Assembly (NCBI GenBank): GCA_022393335.1
Contig: JAJEKB010001260.1
Location: forward strand, 46,952 to 110,951
Direction of reading: 5' to 3'
Source of the DNA: Macrotrachela quadricornifera
Taxonomy: Eukaryota; Rotifera; Eurotatoria; Philodinida; Philodinidae
DNA: 64,000 nucleotides
Both the position numbers and the translations under genes were made by a program. Under the pieces are notes generated by a model. That model saw only the letters and a program-made list of their open reading frames with translations, was not told where the DNA came from and ran no database searches. Of the stretch, positions 13,698 through 25,857 are shown piece by piece (the first letter of the stretch is position 1; the number at the start of each line of letters is the position of its first letter).

Positions 13698-15661
13698 GGA
13701 GAAGAGAGATAGAGAAGAGAGATAGTTGTTGTATATAGAGAGAAAAGATTTACTTCGTGTCGTTGCTTCAAGAAAAAAAAAACATAATGGTGCGTGCTCT
13801 CCTGAAGGGTAAGAGAGAGAGAGAGAGAAGCTGAGAGCAAAGAATTGAGAAGAAAAGCGAGAAATGAAGGTCTGTCGTGCCTGATGGTCCGTTATTTAAA
13901 CGAATACAATAATCATTGATGATGATGATGATGATGATGGGAGGGCTTTCTTCCTTATTCCATTGCGTCTATCTCTCTCTCTCTATTTCCCGGTGTCGGA
14001 TATAGTTTGCTTTTCGGTCGATGCTTTACACACATGATAAAACAACGACAACAACATGGATATGTTTCTCTTCTTTTTTGCTCAACACAACGGACAAACG
14101 TCAGTCGTTATCGTTTCCATATCGTTATTAACTCGATCTTTTTTTCTCTTCTTCTTTTTTTTTTTGGTAATAGTTTTCGGAAGAAGAAAGAAAGAAAAAA
14201 GAAACAGAACGATAAAATACAAAAATGATCCCCAATTGAATGTCAAGTCGAATTAACTTGTTATCGGTTTAATTAGCGAGATCTCCGCGGTTTTTCCGTT
14301 CGTTACTTTGAAATAAGCTTTAAGAAGAAATATATATATCAAATTTAGTTCGATTAACGACAGCAACAACAACAATAATAATAATGATGATGATGATGAT
14401 GATGACTATTCTAAATAGTTCGATAAATTCTTTTCTTTTTATTAAGTTATATAAAAACATATTCTATTAAAGCTCTTTCAAGCATAGAGACAAGTAAAAT
14501 CGATTGTTTTTTCAATCATTGTCTAATCAATGGTCTGCATCCTATCTATCTTATTCTTTCTTGAAAACAAAAGTCTATACCAATGGGAATTTTCTTATTT
14601 CTATTTTCTCTATATGATTAATTTGATCGTTCTACATAAAACTACTATCATCTCAAGGTGATCGTCAAAGACCTTCATTTTCTTTTCTTTTCCGAAAATC
14701 GATTATTCTTTGCTTGTATTCTACATAGGAATTATACGACATGTAATGAAGAGGAACACAAGAATGTTGTTGTTGTTACTGTTATTCTTCCTTTAGGCGT
14801 TTATAACAACATAGACACAACGACACGCAAGATGGATTATACGACACTTTGTGTCTTTGTATAACGTATGCCGTTGATTTACAATTATTTTTTCATGCAC
14901 ACACATATATATATATTTTTCACCTAATAACAAAATTGTGCATATTTAAGTATAAAAAAAGTAATTGGAATAAGAGCAAAATAAACTATACTCTTATCTC
15001 ATAACAAAATATATTTGAATAAAAGAAAGTTAATAAAATAACTCTTTTAATGATGTATTGTCGGAAAACAATTTCTAAAAGAAGTGTTTGAAAATATTTG
15101 TTTCTATGAAAAGTTTTTCTTTTTTTTTCTATAGATATATATAATTAACAAAGAATTTAATAGTCTATATTAAGAAAAATTATCGGGTCTAATAGACGAC
15201 TTAATTACATACTAGTTTAACTATCTATTACGAAGTTAATAATAGATAACAAGAAAAAACAATTGTATTATTTTGTTTTGATATATTAAAAAAAGAAAAA
15301 GAAGATTATTCTTAGTTATACATACCTTTTCAAAATTATCTATTAATTGACATATGATTGATTGATTGTCATTCATTATTTTCTTTCTTTATGACTTTAC
15401 TCAATAAAATACATTTAAGAAAAAAAAAACTACCTTTCTTTTTTCTTCTTCTTCTTCTTCTTTGTTCCGCGTTCGATTTTTTTTCAAATATTTGTTCAGC
15501 TTACACAATCTTTATATATAGTGATGTTCAACGGAAAAACAAAATGCGTATAATAAGAAAAAAAAGAAAGAAAACTTCAAGTCAAATACTATATAAACGT
15601 CATCTATCTTTCTTATTCTATTTCTTAAAATGATTTATTTATTTTTTTTTTTTTGTGTTAC

Positions 15662-15748
15662 CTCATGTGATCGACTAATATCTCTTTTTTGTAGAAATTG
15701 TTTTCGTTTGATCATGCCCACTTTACCAACATTTTTTAATTCCATTTC
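15662..15748 (-). CDS. Second exon of the distal isoform of the RGS14-like gene
   Basis: This 87-base segment is bounded by a T-rich tract plus AG acceptor and a GTAACA donor. It is open in the phase 0 to phase 0 reading needed to join the first exon at 16825-16592 to the common RGS exon. It encodes 29 mostly basic residues (EMELKNVGKV...). It is the only upstream segment in this gene that looks like an internal exon rather than a first exon. Confidence 0.55.
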
Positions 15749-16591
15749 CTAAAAAAAAGAAATATAAAGAAATTTATTTTAATTTTGAAAAATTAGATGT
15801 CAGTATTTATTATTTCTGTTAAAAGAAAAGTATTAAACATATTTTTAATTTGTTAAATATTTTTAAATAATAATAAAAAAAAAAAAGAAAGCGTCAATGA
15901 GATCATCAAAACACAATCTTTTCAGTTGTTCTTTTGTTATTATCCAATTTCGTATTTCCTCGTTGTTTTCTTCAATCCATTGTTCACTATACAACCATCA
16001 ACAGCAATACTACCGGAAACTTGCTCTCTCTCTCTCTCTCACTCGCTCTTCTCGTTTCACTCGCCTTTTCCCCCCCTCCTCCTCCCTTTTGCCGTCAACG
16101 AACGATGAAGGCGAATTCCCAAGATGACATTTGGCTGATTGGCATTACTCTATGGTACCACCGGTTAGACTCAAATCAATTTGTCTTCATCGCTCTTTTT
16201 TTTTTCATTATGTATTTGTAATATAGAAATAATCTTTAAAAAAAATATGTAAAAGATGAACTTTTTAATATAATAATTAATTATAGCTATTCATTAATAA
16301 CAGTTTTTCATAAATATATTTAAGAATTTAATTGTGAAATAAATTGCTATTAATGTATATATTTATATAAAGTTTAAGAAAAAATCTCTCTCATATCGGT
16401 CAAATGTATAATTAAAGTTGTTCAATTCAAATAATTACTTTTTCTTTGCTTTTTAGAGAAAATAATAATAATAATAATATTCTTTGGAATTTCTATTTAG
16501 ATTGTTGAGTAAAAGAAGAAAAAAAAAGAAATTTGATATCTGGATCATTTTGTTTTTTTTTTTTTTTCTTCATTTTTCAAAATAATCTTAC

Positions 16592-16825
16592 TTGTCTTTT
16601 TTGTCCATTACCATGTTTAGAAGAAACAATAGTTGCTACTGTTTTTTTCCAAGTATTATCAACTGTTAAATATGATGGTGATAATGTTGTTGGAGAAGTT
16701 AAAATTGATTGTTCAACAATTTTTTCTTGATATTGAAGTTTTTTTCCACGAAATGAACGTTTTATTGATGATGATGGTGAAGATGATGATGAAGGAATCG
16801 TTTTAATATTTAATTGATAATCCAT
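16592..16825 (-). CDS. Most distal alternative first exon of the RGS14-like gene
   Basis: A 78-codon ATG-initiated open segment (MDYQLNIKT...) carries a serine run and ends with CAA at a GTAAGA donor, phase 0. It joins in frame to the 29-codon exon at 15748-15662. A GA tract lies about 280 bases upstream (17099-17112). If used, it adds about 107 N-terminal residues to the RGS-RBD-RBD body, and the primary transcript would span 11.6 kb, unusually long for this compact genome. It could instead belong to an independent short gene whose 3' end was not recognised. Confidence 0.55.
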
Positions 16826-17096
16826 CGTTTTAATATATTTCTATCGGCGAAGAAAAAAATTTTTCAGATGGTACTTCTATTAATGAATATACATCTAATA
16901 ACAAGAAACACCAAACGCACCTGCACTCTTGTTAAATACTACAATGAGATTTGTCACGAACATGAGCATTATAAGCTCCTATGTCAATGCATTCAATAAT
17001 GACAATAGCTAGTTCTTTCACTATACTACCCACCATGACTAATAACCAACAAACAAAAAAAGAAAGAGGCAACTAAGGAGATAAATAGGAACAAAA

Positions 17097-17133
17097 GAGA
17101 GAGAGAGAGAAGAGAAAAATAATTATGTTGAGG

Positions 17134-17164
<31 letters not shown>

Positions 17165-17170
17165 GCATTC
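17097..17170. repeat. GA tract, CA microsatellite and TA run upstream of the distal RGS first exon
   Basis: A 'gagagagagagaga' tract at 17099-17112 is followed by a CA run (17133-17156) and 'tatatatg' repeats. It sits between the most distal first exon of the RGS14-like gene and the 3' end of the PDZ-PTB-RGS gene, where a promoter would be expected. A regulatory role is inference. Confidence 0.5.
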
Positions 17171-17866
17171 ATATATATATATATGAGTAGAAGAAAAAAA
17201 AATTGGTTTCTCTCCCAATAACTACTCCTAAGAGCACCGGCACCAATAGAAAGATTCCCTTAATGTGAATGTGAGGCGCTCAGAACGGAATCATCGTAAT
17301 CGCCATTCTTTTCTTTTTTGCGTGTGTGTCTTTCTCTTTCACTTCCTTGTTTATCACTGAAGCAATTCAACAAATAATTCTAAACACGCATAAATGCATG
17401 TCTTTCGTTTTGTATTCAAATAAATTCTCATTTGACTATACATTAATAAATCAATATTTAACTAATTAAAATTCAATATCGTTAGATTATTTTTCAATTT
17501 AATATGAAAATATCTTTTAAAAAAAAAAAAGAATATTTTATTTTATTTTTAACTTGATAAGAAAAATAATAAGACTTTCAATTTCCGTTCTATTTGGATT
17601 TCTAAAAATACAAAACATTATTTCTCTTGTTCATTTTTTATTCTCATCATATTATTCCCCTTAAGATAAATGATGACGTCTGTCTTTCTGACATTAAATA
17701 TACAAAAAGTAATACTTAATTCAAATTCATAAAACTCAAATATATTATTATTTATAAAAAATTCAATGTAAAAATTTATTTATTATAGTATTGATTAATA
17801 TAAACAAAATATCTGAAGTTTTGATCACACACAAAAACAAAAAAAAAAGAATGCACATAAGAAATA

Positions 17867-20800
17867 TTAACGTGAAAGTGTATTAAATGATGATATCTGA
17901 CAAGATTTTATTGAACATGAATCAAAATTTGAACTTGTTGATGAAGGTATTGAATCTAAATAAAAGAGAAATATTCAATTAATTTCTCATTTTTCTTCTA
18001 AAATAAAAAAATACATACTTGAATTCATCGGTCGTTTCCATTTAGAAAAAGCTAAAAAAAGAAAATCAACATGTCATCTTTTATTAAATAGTTGAAAGCA
18101 AACTCTATTAATATTCATCATCTATTAAGGTAGTTCCGTTCTGTAAAACACATTCTTCTCTTTCATTAGATAAGCAAACACAAAAAAGAAAGAAATTCGA
18201 GAATTTTATAACAAATATTTTTTATTTATATTTATTCGTTAAATAGCTTACACCAACCAGATTATTAAATATGTTAGATAGTCTATTGTTATTTTTCTGT
18301 ATCTCGAAAAAAATATATTAATCAATATATGACAAAAGACTTCATTAATAATCTATGTAATAAATGATAAAACCTAGTCAATTTATTTTATTACTAAAGA
18401 AGAATATAAAAAAACTAAATATGATTAGATAATGTATTCTTTTATTTTGGTTAATTATGTCCTTTTGAATTAATTTCTAGATGGATTTTATAATCTAAAT
18501 TTGCTCTTTTTTGTGTTCTGGAAAAGAACAAAAACAAAATTGAAATTTCTTAATAAATATTAAATGATTCTTTTTAATAGTGAAAGAAATTTCATCTTTT
18601 TTTTTATATTCTTATATTTAATCTTTAATACCAGAAAATCATTAATTTTCTCAATTTATGCGAAAAGAATTCTTTCTACATTTTCCGTTTTAATTTAATG
18701 CTTGCTCAGGTTATTCATATGTGATTATTAGATTCCAAGATTGTTATGACCGAATAGTTTTTTTTCACTAGACATTTTTCTTAATGATGTTATTATGTGT
18801 ATAGGAATAAAGATCTTATCTAAATATTCTCTTACCTTTTGTCCAAGGTAGAAAAGGACTTCGTTTTTTATCTTTTTTTTCTTCATCTTTCAATTTGACC
18901 TAAATATTAAAATAAAAAAAATCTTTTTTTTTTTTTCTTCTTTAGTTTTCATACAAAATTAGTTTGTTTATCTTCATTAGTTTTTGATATTTGTTGTTGT
19001 TTTGAATAATATATTGCTTTACCTTCCATTTCATTTCTAATACAATTTTTATACATATCTGATTTTAAAAATCTTGTATATGAATCATATTTCATTAATT
19101 GATATATTTGAGATTGAGCTTTTTCAAATATATGAATATTTGGATTATTTAATAATAATTGTTGACATTCTTGTCGTGTTCGATTATCAATATTTATTCG
19201 ACATGAACCATCATCTGTATGATGAAAATATGTTGACCAAATTAAATTAATTTTTGTACGAATCTAAATATAGTAATAATATTTCGTATTAGAATATTTA
19301 ATTTAAAATTATAACAAACTTCATTTGAATCTATTAATTTCTTTAAATTTTCACATTCAATCCAAAATTGAATATTTTCTTGACTAAATTCTTTTTTTAA
19401 AAATTCTGTAAATACATGTAAACCCATATCATCATGTAGTAATTTTTCAAAATTAACTGCCCATGATGTTGCTGATGAACAATGTTGGTCATTTAAATCA
19501 ATTGAACCATCATTAATACTTGTTTCATGTTGTAAGGATAATTCATCTTCATTATTAATTGCTGTTAAAGACTAATAAAAGAAAAGATAGAGATTTTTTT
19601 CTTTTGTAAAGAAAATAATAAACATACAGGAGCAGTTGTTAGAATATAAGCTGAAGCAAAACGTGAACGTAAATCTTCAATAGATGGTGGATGTTCAACA
19701 AATGGACTTGATGGATGATAATGAAAATTATTTGTATCAATTAAATGTGAATCATTAGCAAATGAATGACGACGAGGATGATGATCAATCCATAAAAATT
19801 GTCCTGTTGTTGTTATTGATGTTGAACCTGTACCTCCTAATTCATTATCAAGTAAATCATTATCAGATAATGATGATGATGATGATGATGAACATGGAAC
19901 TGGACAAGAATCATCATCTTGACAAAATCTTTAAAAAAAAGAAATGTTTTTTTTTATTAAAATTAATAAATAAATATTACTCAAGTGGTGGCGGTGGAAT
20001 ACTTCGTTGATGTTGATCATCTTCTTCATCATCTTCTTCAATTGATGATCTTAATGGATTTGGTGATGATGATTCAACAGATGATTGTGATGTTGTTCCT
20101 GTTGTACATGAATCAATATTTGAATCAATTGATGTTGCACATGAACTATTTGTTGAACATGTATCTAAACAATAGAAGCATGATTCTTTGTTATTTAGTA
20201 ATATACTTATGATAAGAAATGTAATTAGAAAAAAAGAAAAGTTTTTTGACTAAGTAAATCCAAGATTTAACATAATCTGTTGATTAATTTTTCAATCTTA
20301 ACTAAATCCGAATAAAAACTTTATCAAGGATATTTTTTCTCCTCTTTTTTGACTATTTCTTGATCTCGAAGACGATAAGGCTGATCCCAGATAGAGCATA
20401 TCATCCGACTGAAAATCCTATAAATCTAGATGGAAAAGTCAAATATCCAGCTGCTTAACTTTCGAGTATATAAACAAACCTGGTTCATCTAATTTATTTT
20501 TTTTATGTTTATTTTCCATTGAACATTGTTGATTTGAACAATGTTTTGCACGTGTAAATAAACATTGAATAATTCGATTTCTTTCATCAATTGATGATGC
20601 ACGAAATACAAACATTGAACTTGAATTATGTTCATATTTAAATTTATTTATATTTTCATCATTTTTTATTGAACAATAAAGTATAAGAGCAAATAATGTT
20701 GGTTGTGTATGAAATAAACAAATATAACTTAAATATTTTCCTGCTAAGAATTTAAACCATAATGGATGAATTTGAAATTGTTTACATTGAATACGAAATT

Positions 20801-21714
20801 CAATTTTATGTGATATGGAATTTAATATTGAACGTTTAAGAAATTTTTGAATTTTTTTAACTAAATCATTTTGATTATTATTATTATTATGATCAATATC
20901 AAAATATCCAAGAAAATCAATTGAAGAAAATGTATATAATGTTTGATGATTAAATGATAATGATGATTGAGAATCAATAAGATTAACACCTGGTGTTAAT
21001 GATGAATACATATCTTTTAATAAAATAATATCATTTATTTGTGATAATAACATTCGAAGATTTGTACTAATTAAAACTTTTGATAAACGTTGACGATTTA
21101 TATTAGGAAAGGATTTTTTATGATGATTTATAATTGGATCTGATGTTGTACTGGTTGTTGAATCTTGAGAAGATGATGTTAAAGATTCTCGTGCTTTTTT
21201 ATAATAATGTTTTATAGGATATTTAGTTGTTGTTGATGATGATGAACCGGTATTTACATCACGAAGAATTCGTCCACGAAGAGCATCATTTACTGAGATT
21301 TTTGATGTTATATGATATGATGTTGGGGATAAAATATTTTCTTTACATTCAATACTATCATCTTCATCGATATCATCATCGGGATCAAGAACCTAAAAAA
21401 GATTTTTTATTGTCTTTATTCAAAAAAAATAAAATTTTTGTATTAAATAAAATTCTTACTTCAAGTACAAGTAAATTAGTATGTTTAGCATAAACAAGTC
21501 GTTTAACATCATCATGTCTTGCATCAAGTACATTATATCCATTAACTTTAGCTAAAATTTGTCCTGAACGAAGGCCACTTGCTTGAGCTAAACTTCCTGA
21601 ATAAACACAAATTGAACAAGGTTGTTCGTATTGTATAGCAAAACCAAATTTATCTCGTTCACTTCTACGACGTAATTCAATTCTATGTAATATTGAACGA
21701 TGATGTTCATTCAT
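17867..21714 (-). CDS. RGS12-like protein, PDZ-PTB-RGS form
   Basis: Predicted G-alpha GTPase-activating scaffold. Exons on the minus strand: 21714-21460, 21392-20480, 20164-19981, 19928-19628, 19571-19320, 19263-18955, 18899-18836, 18051-18019, 17955-17867. Phases agree throughout and give about 799 residues ending in TAA. A PDZ domain fills residues 3-85, with 'GFAIQYEQPCSICVYSGSLA' as carboxylate-binding loop and first strands. A phosphotyrosine-binding-like domain ('IDFLGYF' to 'SIDERNRIIQCLF') covers about 245-365. Asp- and Ser-rich linkers follow. The RGS domain, with '[15 protein letters not shown]', covers about 580-718. The order matches the N-terminal half of RGS12. The protein then ends about 70 residues later, after the '[14 protein letters not shown]' linker, with no RBD or GoLoco. 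Its RGS exons share intron positions with the neighbouring RGS14-like gene, which carries the RBDs. The PTB call is the weakest domain assignment. Confidence 0.9.
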
Positions 21715-21916
21715 CTTAAATAATAAATAAATAAACAAAAAAAAAATTAAATTTTTTTTTATAGAAACATAAGCAATATATTTTTTAATGCATAAAGAAG
21801 GAAAAAAAAAGAATTTGAAATACATATATATATATTGAGAGTACAGAAAAGTTCATATACACTGTTCATTATAGAAGAACACTAAACACATTTGCCTAAA
21901 CCATTGAAAATTTTAA

Positions 21917-22507
21917 TTATCGATGAGTATTTGAAATGCATACTTCAATCTATATATAAATAAAAAATAATATATTCCATTATATTTTATATTTATATTA
22001 TTAACTTACACATCGAAGTCCTTTTTCCATGGGATCAAGCATATAGATTCCATGTTGATTAAGAACACTTTCATTTTTTTCTTCAATATATTTTGCGGCA
22101 CGTTTAACACACTAAATAATTTTATTTTAATTAAATTAATAAAAGTAGAATTAAAAAATTTACTTTTTCATAATGTGTAGGCATACACAGTAAAAGTAAA
22201 TAACCTGTTAAACAAGCACAACAATTTTCCATAAATGTTTTACATGATAATGCTTCAGCATCAGCAAAAAATTCATTGATATCACGTATTATTCCAATAA
22301 AATCCTCATGACTAATCTAAATTAATTGCAATAAAAAAAAATAATGTTTAGAATTCAATATAAAATATTCGATAAAAATTTCATTACTCTTCCTTCAAGT
22401 TCAGAAGGAAAACGTTCTTGAAATTTAACAGCAGTACCATCAGAATAATCACGTTGAATAAATAATTTTACTGAATGATCATTTGTTAAACGTGTTGTAT
22501 CTTCCAT
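21917..22507 (-). CDS. GOLGA7: Golgin subfamily A member 7 (GOLGA7/ERF4 family)
   Basis: Palmitoyltransferase partner: in animals GOLGA7 binds ZDHHC9 to palmitoylate Ras proteins, and it acts at Golgi membranes. Four exons on the minus strand (22507-22388, 22316-22164, 22111-22010, 21949-21917) are all in phase 0 and give 135 residues, close to the 137 of the human protein. Conserved stretches are '[11 protein letters not shown]' near the N-terminus, 'RFPSELEGR', the cysteine-rich centre '[20 protein letters not shown]', and '[12 protein letters not shown]' with a short divergent tail ending NTHR. The central cysteines are candidate palmitoylation sites. It ends about 200 bases upstream of the start of the PDZ-PTB-RGS gene, on the same strand. 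Family assignment is firm. Confidence 0.95.
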
Positions 22508-24090
22508 TTAGAAACAGTTTTATATCAATCTTTTGTATACAAATAAAAAAAATAATAAAGAAACAACAATGTCTTATTTTGTTCAATGATTGGTGGATAA
22601 ACTACATTTAATCAAAAGATTAATATTACTAGATGACGCTACTGAACATTTATGTTTTGTTCAATATGAAATATGATGAACAAGAGTAACATAATTATTT
22701 AAGAGAAAGACAATTTTTATTTGTAAAATATTTTTGATTACAAAAAAAATATCATTAAGAAAAATCTAATGATACTATCAGCATATCATAGTTGAATGAG
22801 GTTCGAGATATTTTAGATGTCGTATGTCTTTTACAGCTAAATACTTCTTAGTAGTGATGGACAAACATAGGCAAGTTATGTAAAACTTAGTTATAGTTCC
22901 TGTTTACAACTCTTGACATCCGCATTTTCCATAATGTAGTGGACCTCAGGTCGAACAATCCAACTATAAGATTTTCTATGACTCCTACGAGAAATCATAG
23001 TTTTTGAAATCTTACACTAAGACTTTTCGTACGATTTTTCATCGGATCTTGAGAGATCATGTACGGACAGATGCACGACATTCTACGATCCATCTGTCTG
23101 ATTTTTTGACCTGGGTTAAAAGCCAGAATTTCTGATGAAATTGTACCGTACGATTTTTCATAATTGCTGATAATTTTCTAAACCCGACTTTTTCTTATCA
23201 ACCGTCCATTATTTTGTTCTCTTCAGACACTTTGTTTCATTATCTTCACATAAGGGAGAGTCATTGAAAAACAATGTGTTTGTTTGTTTACTTGTTTGTC
23301 GTCGGGTCAAAGATTAGAAAAACATTATTCGCCAAGGCATTCAAGACCGGCGAATCCGAATATATGTATCATTTTATGAAATATTTGAGTTAATTTTTTT
23401 GGGTGGAAGAAAGCCTTTTTATGAAAATAATGATTTTTTTTTTGTAAAATTTGGTCAGAAGTTTTCGAGAACGATAAGTCGAGTGATTCATTAGTTAGCG
23501 ATCTTTTGAAACTTATTTTCGTCAGAAAAAAGTCTTCTAATGAAGAATTTTATTGTAATGTCGATTTTACAGAAAATTAAAGCAACAAGGAGCAATTCGC
23601 AACAAAATATAATTTTTGGAATTGCATATTTTGAATGTTTCCATTATAAGCACGACAAATTTTCCCAATAAGTCAAATTTCAGTAGATTAGATTGTAGGT
23701 AACAGAAGGTGATTTGCTAAAGAAGTCTGCTGAACTATGGAAGCCTCTAGCCACGAGTGCCGTAGAGATCAGCGGTTCCAAAAAATACCCGGAACCGGCG
23801 ATTCCAGTCCGGTTCCGGTTAGCAAAATTGAAAAAAAGCGGTTCTATTTTCGCTTCCAAAAATCTGTTTTGGGAACTAACGGGTTTATCATAATAAATCA
23901 TATATGTAAGAAGAAAGTTTCTTGAAATCGCTATATTTCTTTATCGAGAATCGCTATGTACATCGCACTACAAATAATCTAATGTCTACAAAGAGTAAAA
24001 GACAAAATAGCATCATGAAATGACATATTACAATACAGTTAATCGACGTGGAATTGTTCATCTCACAAATTCTGAGCAATATCTATTGTA
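22508..24090. other. Gene-free stretch upstream of GOLGA7
   Basis: The presumed GOLGA7 promoter lies just above 22507. The rest shows no exon chain. Between about 23740 and 23830 a GC-richer segment with repeated 'ggaaccgg' and 'ggttccgg' motifs stands out and is open in both directions; it looks like a fragment of a dispersed repeat rather than a gene. The right boundary is the mariner insertion. Confidence 0.45.
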
Positions 24091-24092
24091 CA

Positions 24093-24284
24093 GGATGGCC
24101 CATAAATAACGCAACCGAACCATTAAAAATTGAATATCTCTACTACGGCTCGAGCAAAGGAGCTGATTTTTTTACTAGTGATAGAGGCATGTATAAACTT
24201 TATATTCAAAAAGATATGCCTTGACAGATCCTCTATTAAGGAACTATATTAACTTCAAGATAAAAATTTTGCTTTTCCATATAT
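24093..24284 (+). repeat. Left terminal inverted repeat of the mariner-like element
   Basis: It runs from the TA-flanked 'caggatgg' terminus to 'cttttccatatat' and pairs with 25663-25855 in inverted orientation with scattered mismatches. Such long repeats (about 190 bases) exceed the roughly 30 bases of classic mariners. Confidence 0.88.
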
Positions 24285-24525
24285 CACAAAAAATGTAATG
24301 CACTAGAAAGAACCCTTATTCAGAGGGAATATAATGTATAATGAACTTATAAATAAAACGTGCTGTATGTTCATATATATTCTCTTTTCGTATCCTTCTT
24401 ATATATTCTTGAAACGCACGTGGTTTTCTTACACGATATAAATCATTTTTTCTATACTGTTATATGGCTTGTGCTTTTCTGTTTCACATTTTCTATTACA
24501 TTTTAATCCGAAGTCGTACGTCTAG

Positions 24526-25580
24526 ATGCCGAGATTGACAAAAGAACAACGAATTCTTCTCCTCAAGCAATGGTGGACATCAGGAGGAACAAAACAAGCA
24601 ATAAATGAAGCTTTCCAACACGAATTTCCTATTGATAAGATTCAGGCTCGACATGCAAACAGTTTATCGACTCGCAATAAAATTTGATGAGACAGGTTCT
24701 GTCGAAGATATACCACGAAGTGGAAGACGAAAATCAGTCAATAGTGATGAAAATATACAACTTGTTTCTCAAACTTTCCTTCTTCATCCACAAACATCAC
24801 AAAGAAAAGCAGCACATGATCTTGATATCTCGCGTTCAACATTACAACGTATAATGAAAGATCTCAATTTAAAACCGTATAAATCAAAATTATTACAAGC
24901 CTTGAATGAAGATGATCCTGATCGAAGAATGGAATTTTACGAATGGATTTTAGATACAATTGAAGAAGATCCAACTTTATTAAATCGAATTTTGTGGGCA
25001 GATGAAGCCATATTCCAAAAAAACGGTCGTGTCAATAGACATAATTGTGTTTATTGGAGTGATACTAATCTACATGTTGTGATTGAACAAGAGCTCAATA
25101 CTTCACAGATAGTTGTGTGGGGAGGAATCTGGTCTAACGGGGTCGTTGGACCATTTTTTTTTTGAAGATAATGTTACATCGAACAACTATCTTCACATGC
25201 TAAAGAACAATATCATACCAGAACTTGAAGAACATTCAAAGTTTCAAACAATGATATGTCAGCAAGATGGTGCACCTCCACATTATGGTCAGGTTGTACG
25301 AGATTATTTAGATGATACCTTTTTACAATGGATTGACCGTCGAGATACTGTTGAATGGCCACTAAGGTCTCCAGACCTTACTCCATGTGATTTTTCATTA
25401 TGGGAAATAATAAAAGATCATGTCTATGCTCAAAAACCTCGCGGTCTTAATCATCTAAAAATATTAATTAAAGAAGAATTTACATCGCTCAATGATGATA
25501 TCGAATTGTGCCAAAGAATATGCCGCTCTGTAGCTAATCATTGTCAGATATGTATCGATATAGAACAACGAACAATTTGA
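24526..25580 (+). pseudogene. mariner-like transposase, two frameshifts
   Basis: Transposase of a DDE/D cut-and-paste element. The N-terminal helix-turn-helix part (MPRLTKEQRIL..., similar to DUF4817) starts at 24526 and runs in one frame to about 24660. The next part, with 'TGSVEDIPRSGRRKSV', continues in another frame to a T10 run at about 25154-25163. The last part is in a third frame and ends at 25580. Catalytic acidic residues are visible: Asp in 'LWADEAIF', Asp in 'QQDGAPPH', and Asp in 'RSPDLTPCDF' about 35 residues later. The second break is a single extra T in the T10 run: nine T would keep the frame, so slippage or an assembly error is possible. The first break is less easily explained. 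As read, no complete protein is made. Confidence 0.88.
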
Positions 25581-25662
25581 ACATTTACTGTAAAATATTG
25601 TGCATTCTTTTTCGAAAAGTGTTTTTTTTTTCTATCACATTGTTTTCTTTTGATTTTTTTTA

Positions 25663-25855
25663 TATATGGAAAAGCAAAATTTTTTTCTTGAAGTCAATAT
25701 AGTTCCTTAATAGAGGATCTGTCAAGGCATATCTTTGTGAATATAAAGCTTATACATGCCTCTATCACTGGTAAAAAACTCAGCTTCTTTGCTCGAGCCC
25801 TAATAGAGATACTCAATTTTTAATGGTTCAGTTGCGTTACTTAGGGGCCACCCTG
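25663..25855 (-). repeat. Right terminal inverted repeat of the mariner-like element
   Basis: Inverse copy of 24093-24284, starting 'tatatggaaaagc' and ending at 'ccaccctg' before the TA duplication. Small indels separate the two copies. Confidence 0.88.
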
Positions 25856-25857
25856 TA

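Larger units (their letters stand above)
24093..25855. mobile_element. mariner/Tc1-superfamily DNA transposon with long inverted repeats
   Basis: A 1763-bp element is flanked by TA on both sides (24091-24092 and 25856-25857), the TA target duplication of this superfamily. Its ends are 'caggatggcccataaataac' on the left and the diverged inverse, ending 'ggggccaccctg', on the right. The inverted repeats extend about 192 bases (24093-24284 and 25663-25855) and contain matching blocks such as 'gatcctctattaaggaac'. One transposase gene on the plus strand lies between them and is disrupted by two frameshifts. Repeat similarity by eye is high, suggesting fairly recent activity. Whether the copy can be mobilised by an intact relative cannot be judged from here. 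Confidence 0.93.

Noticed and set aside
15300..15345. Possible further alternative first exon of the RGS14-like gene ending at a GTATGT donor
   Set aside because: Its ATG frame meets a stop before the donor, and the open frame has neither a Met nor an acceptor.
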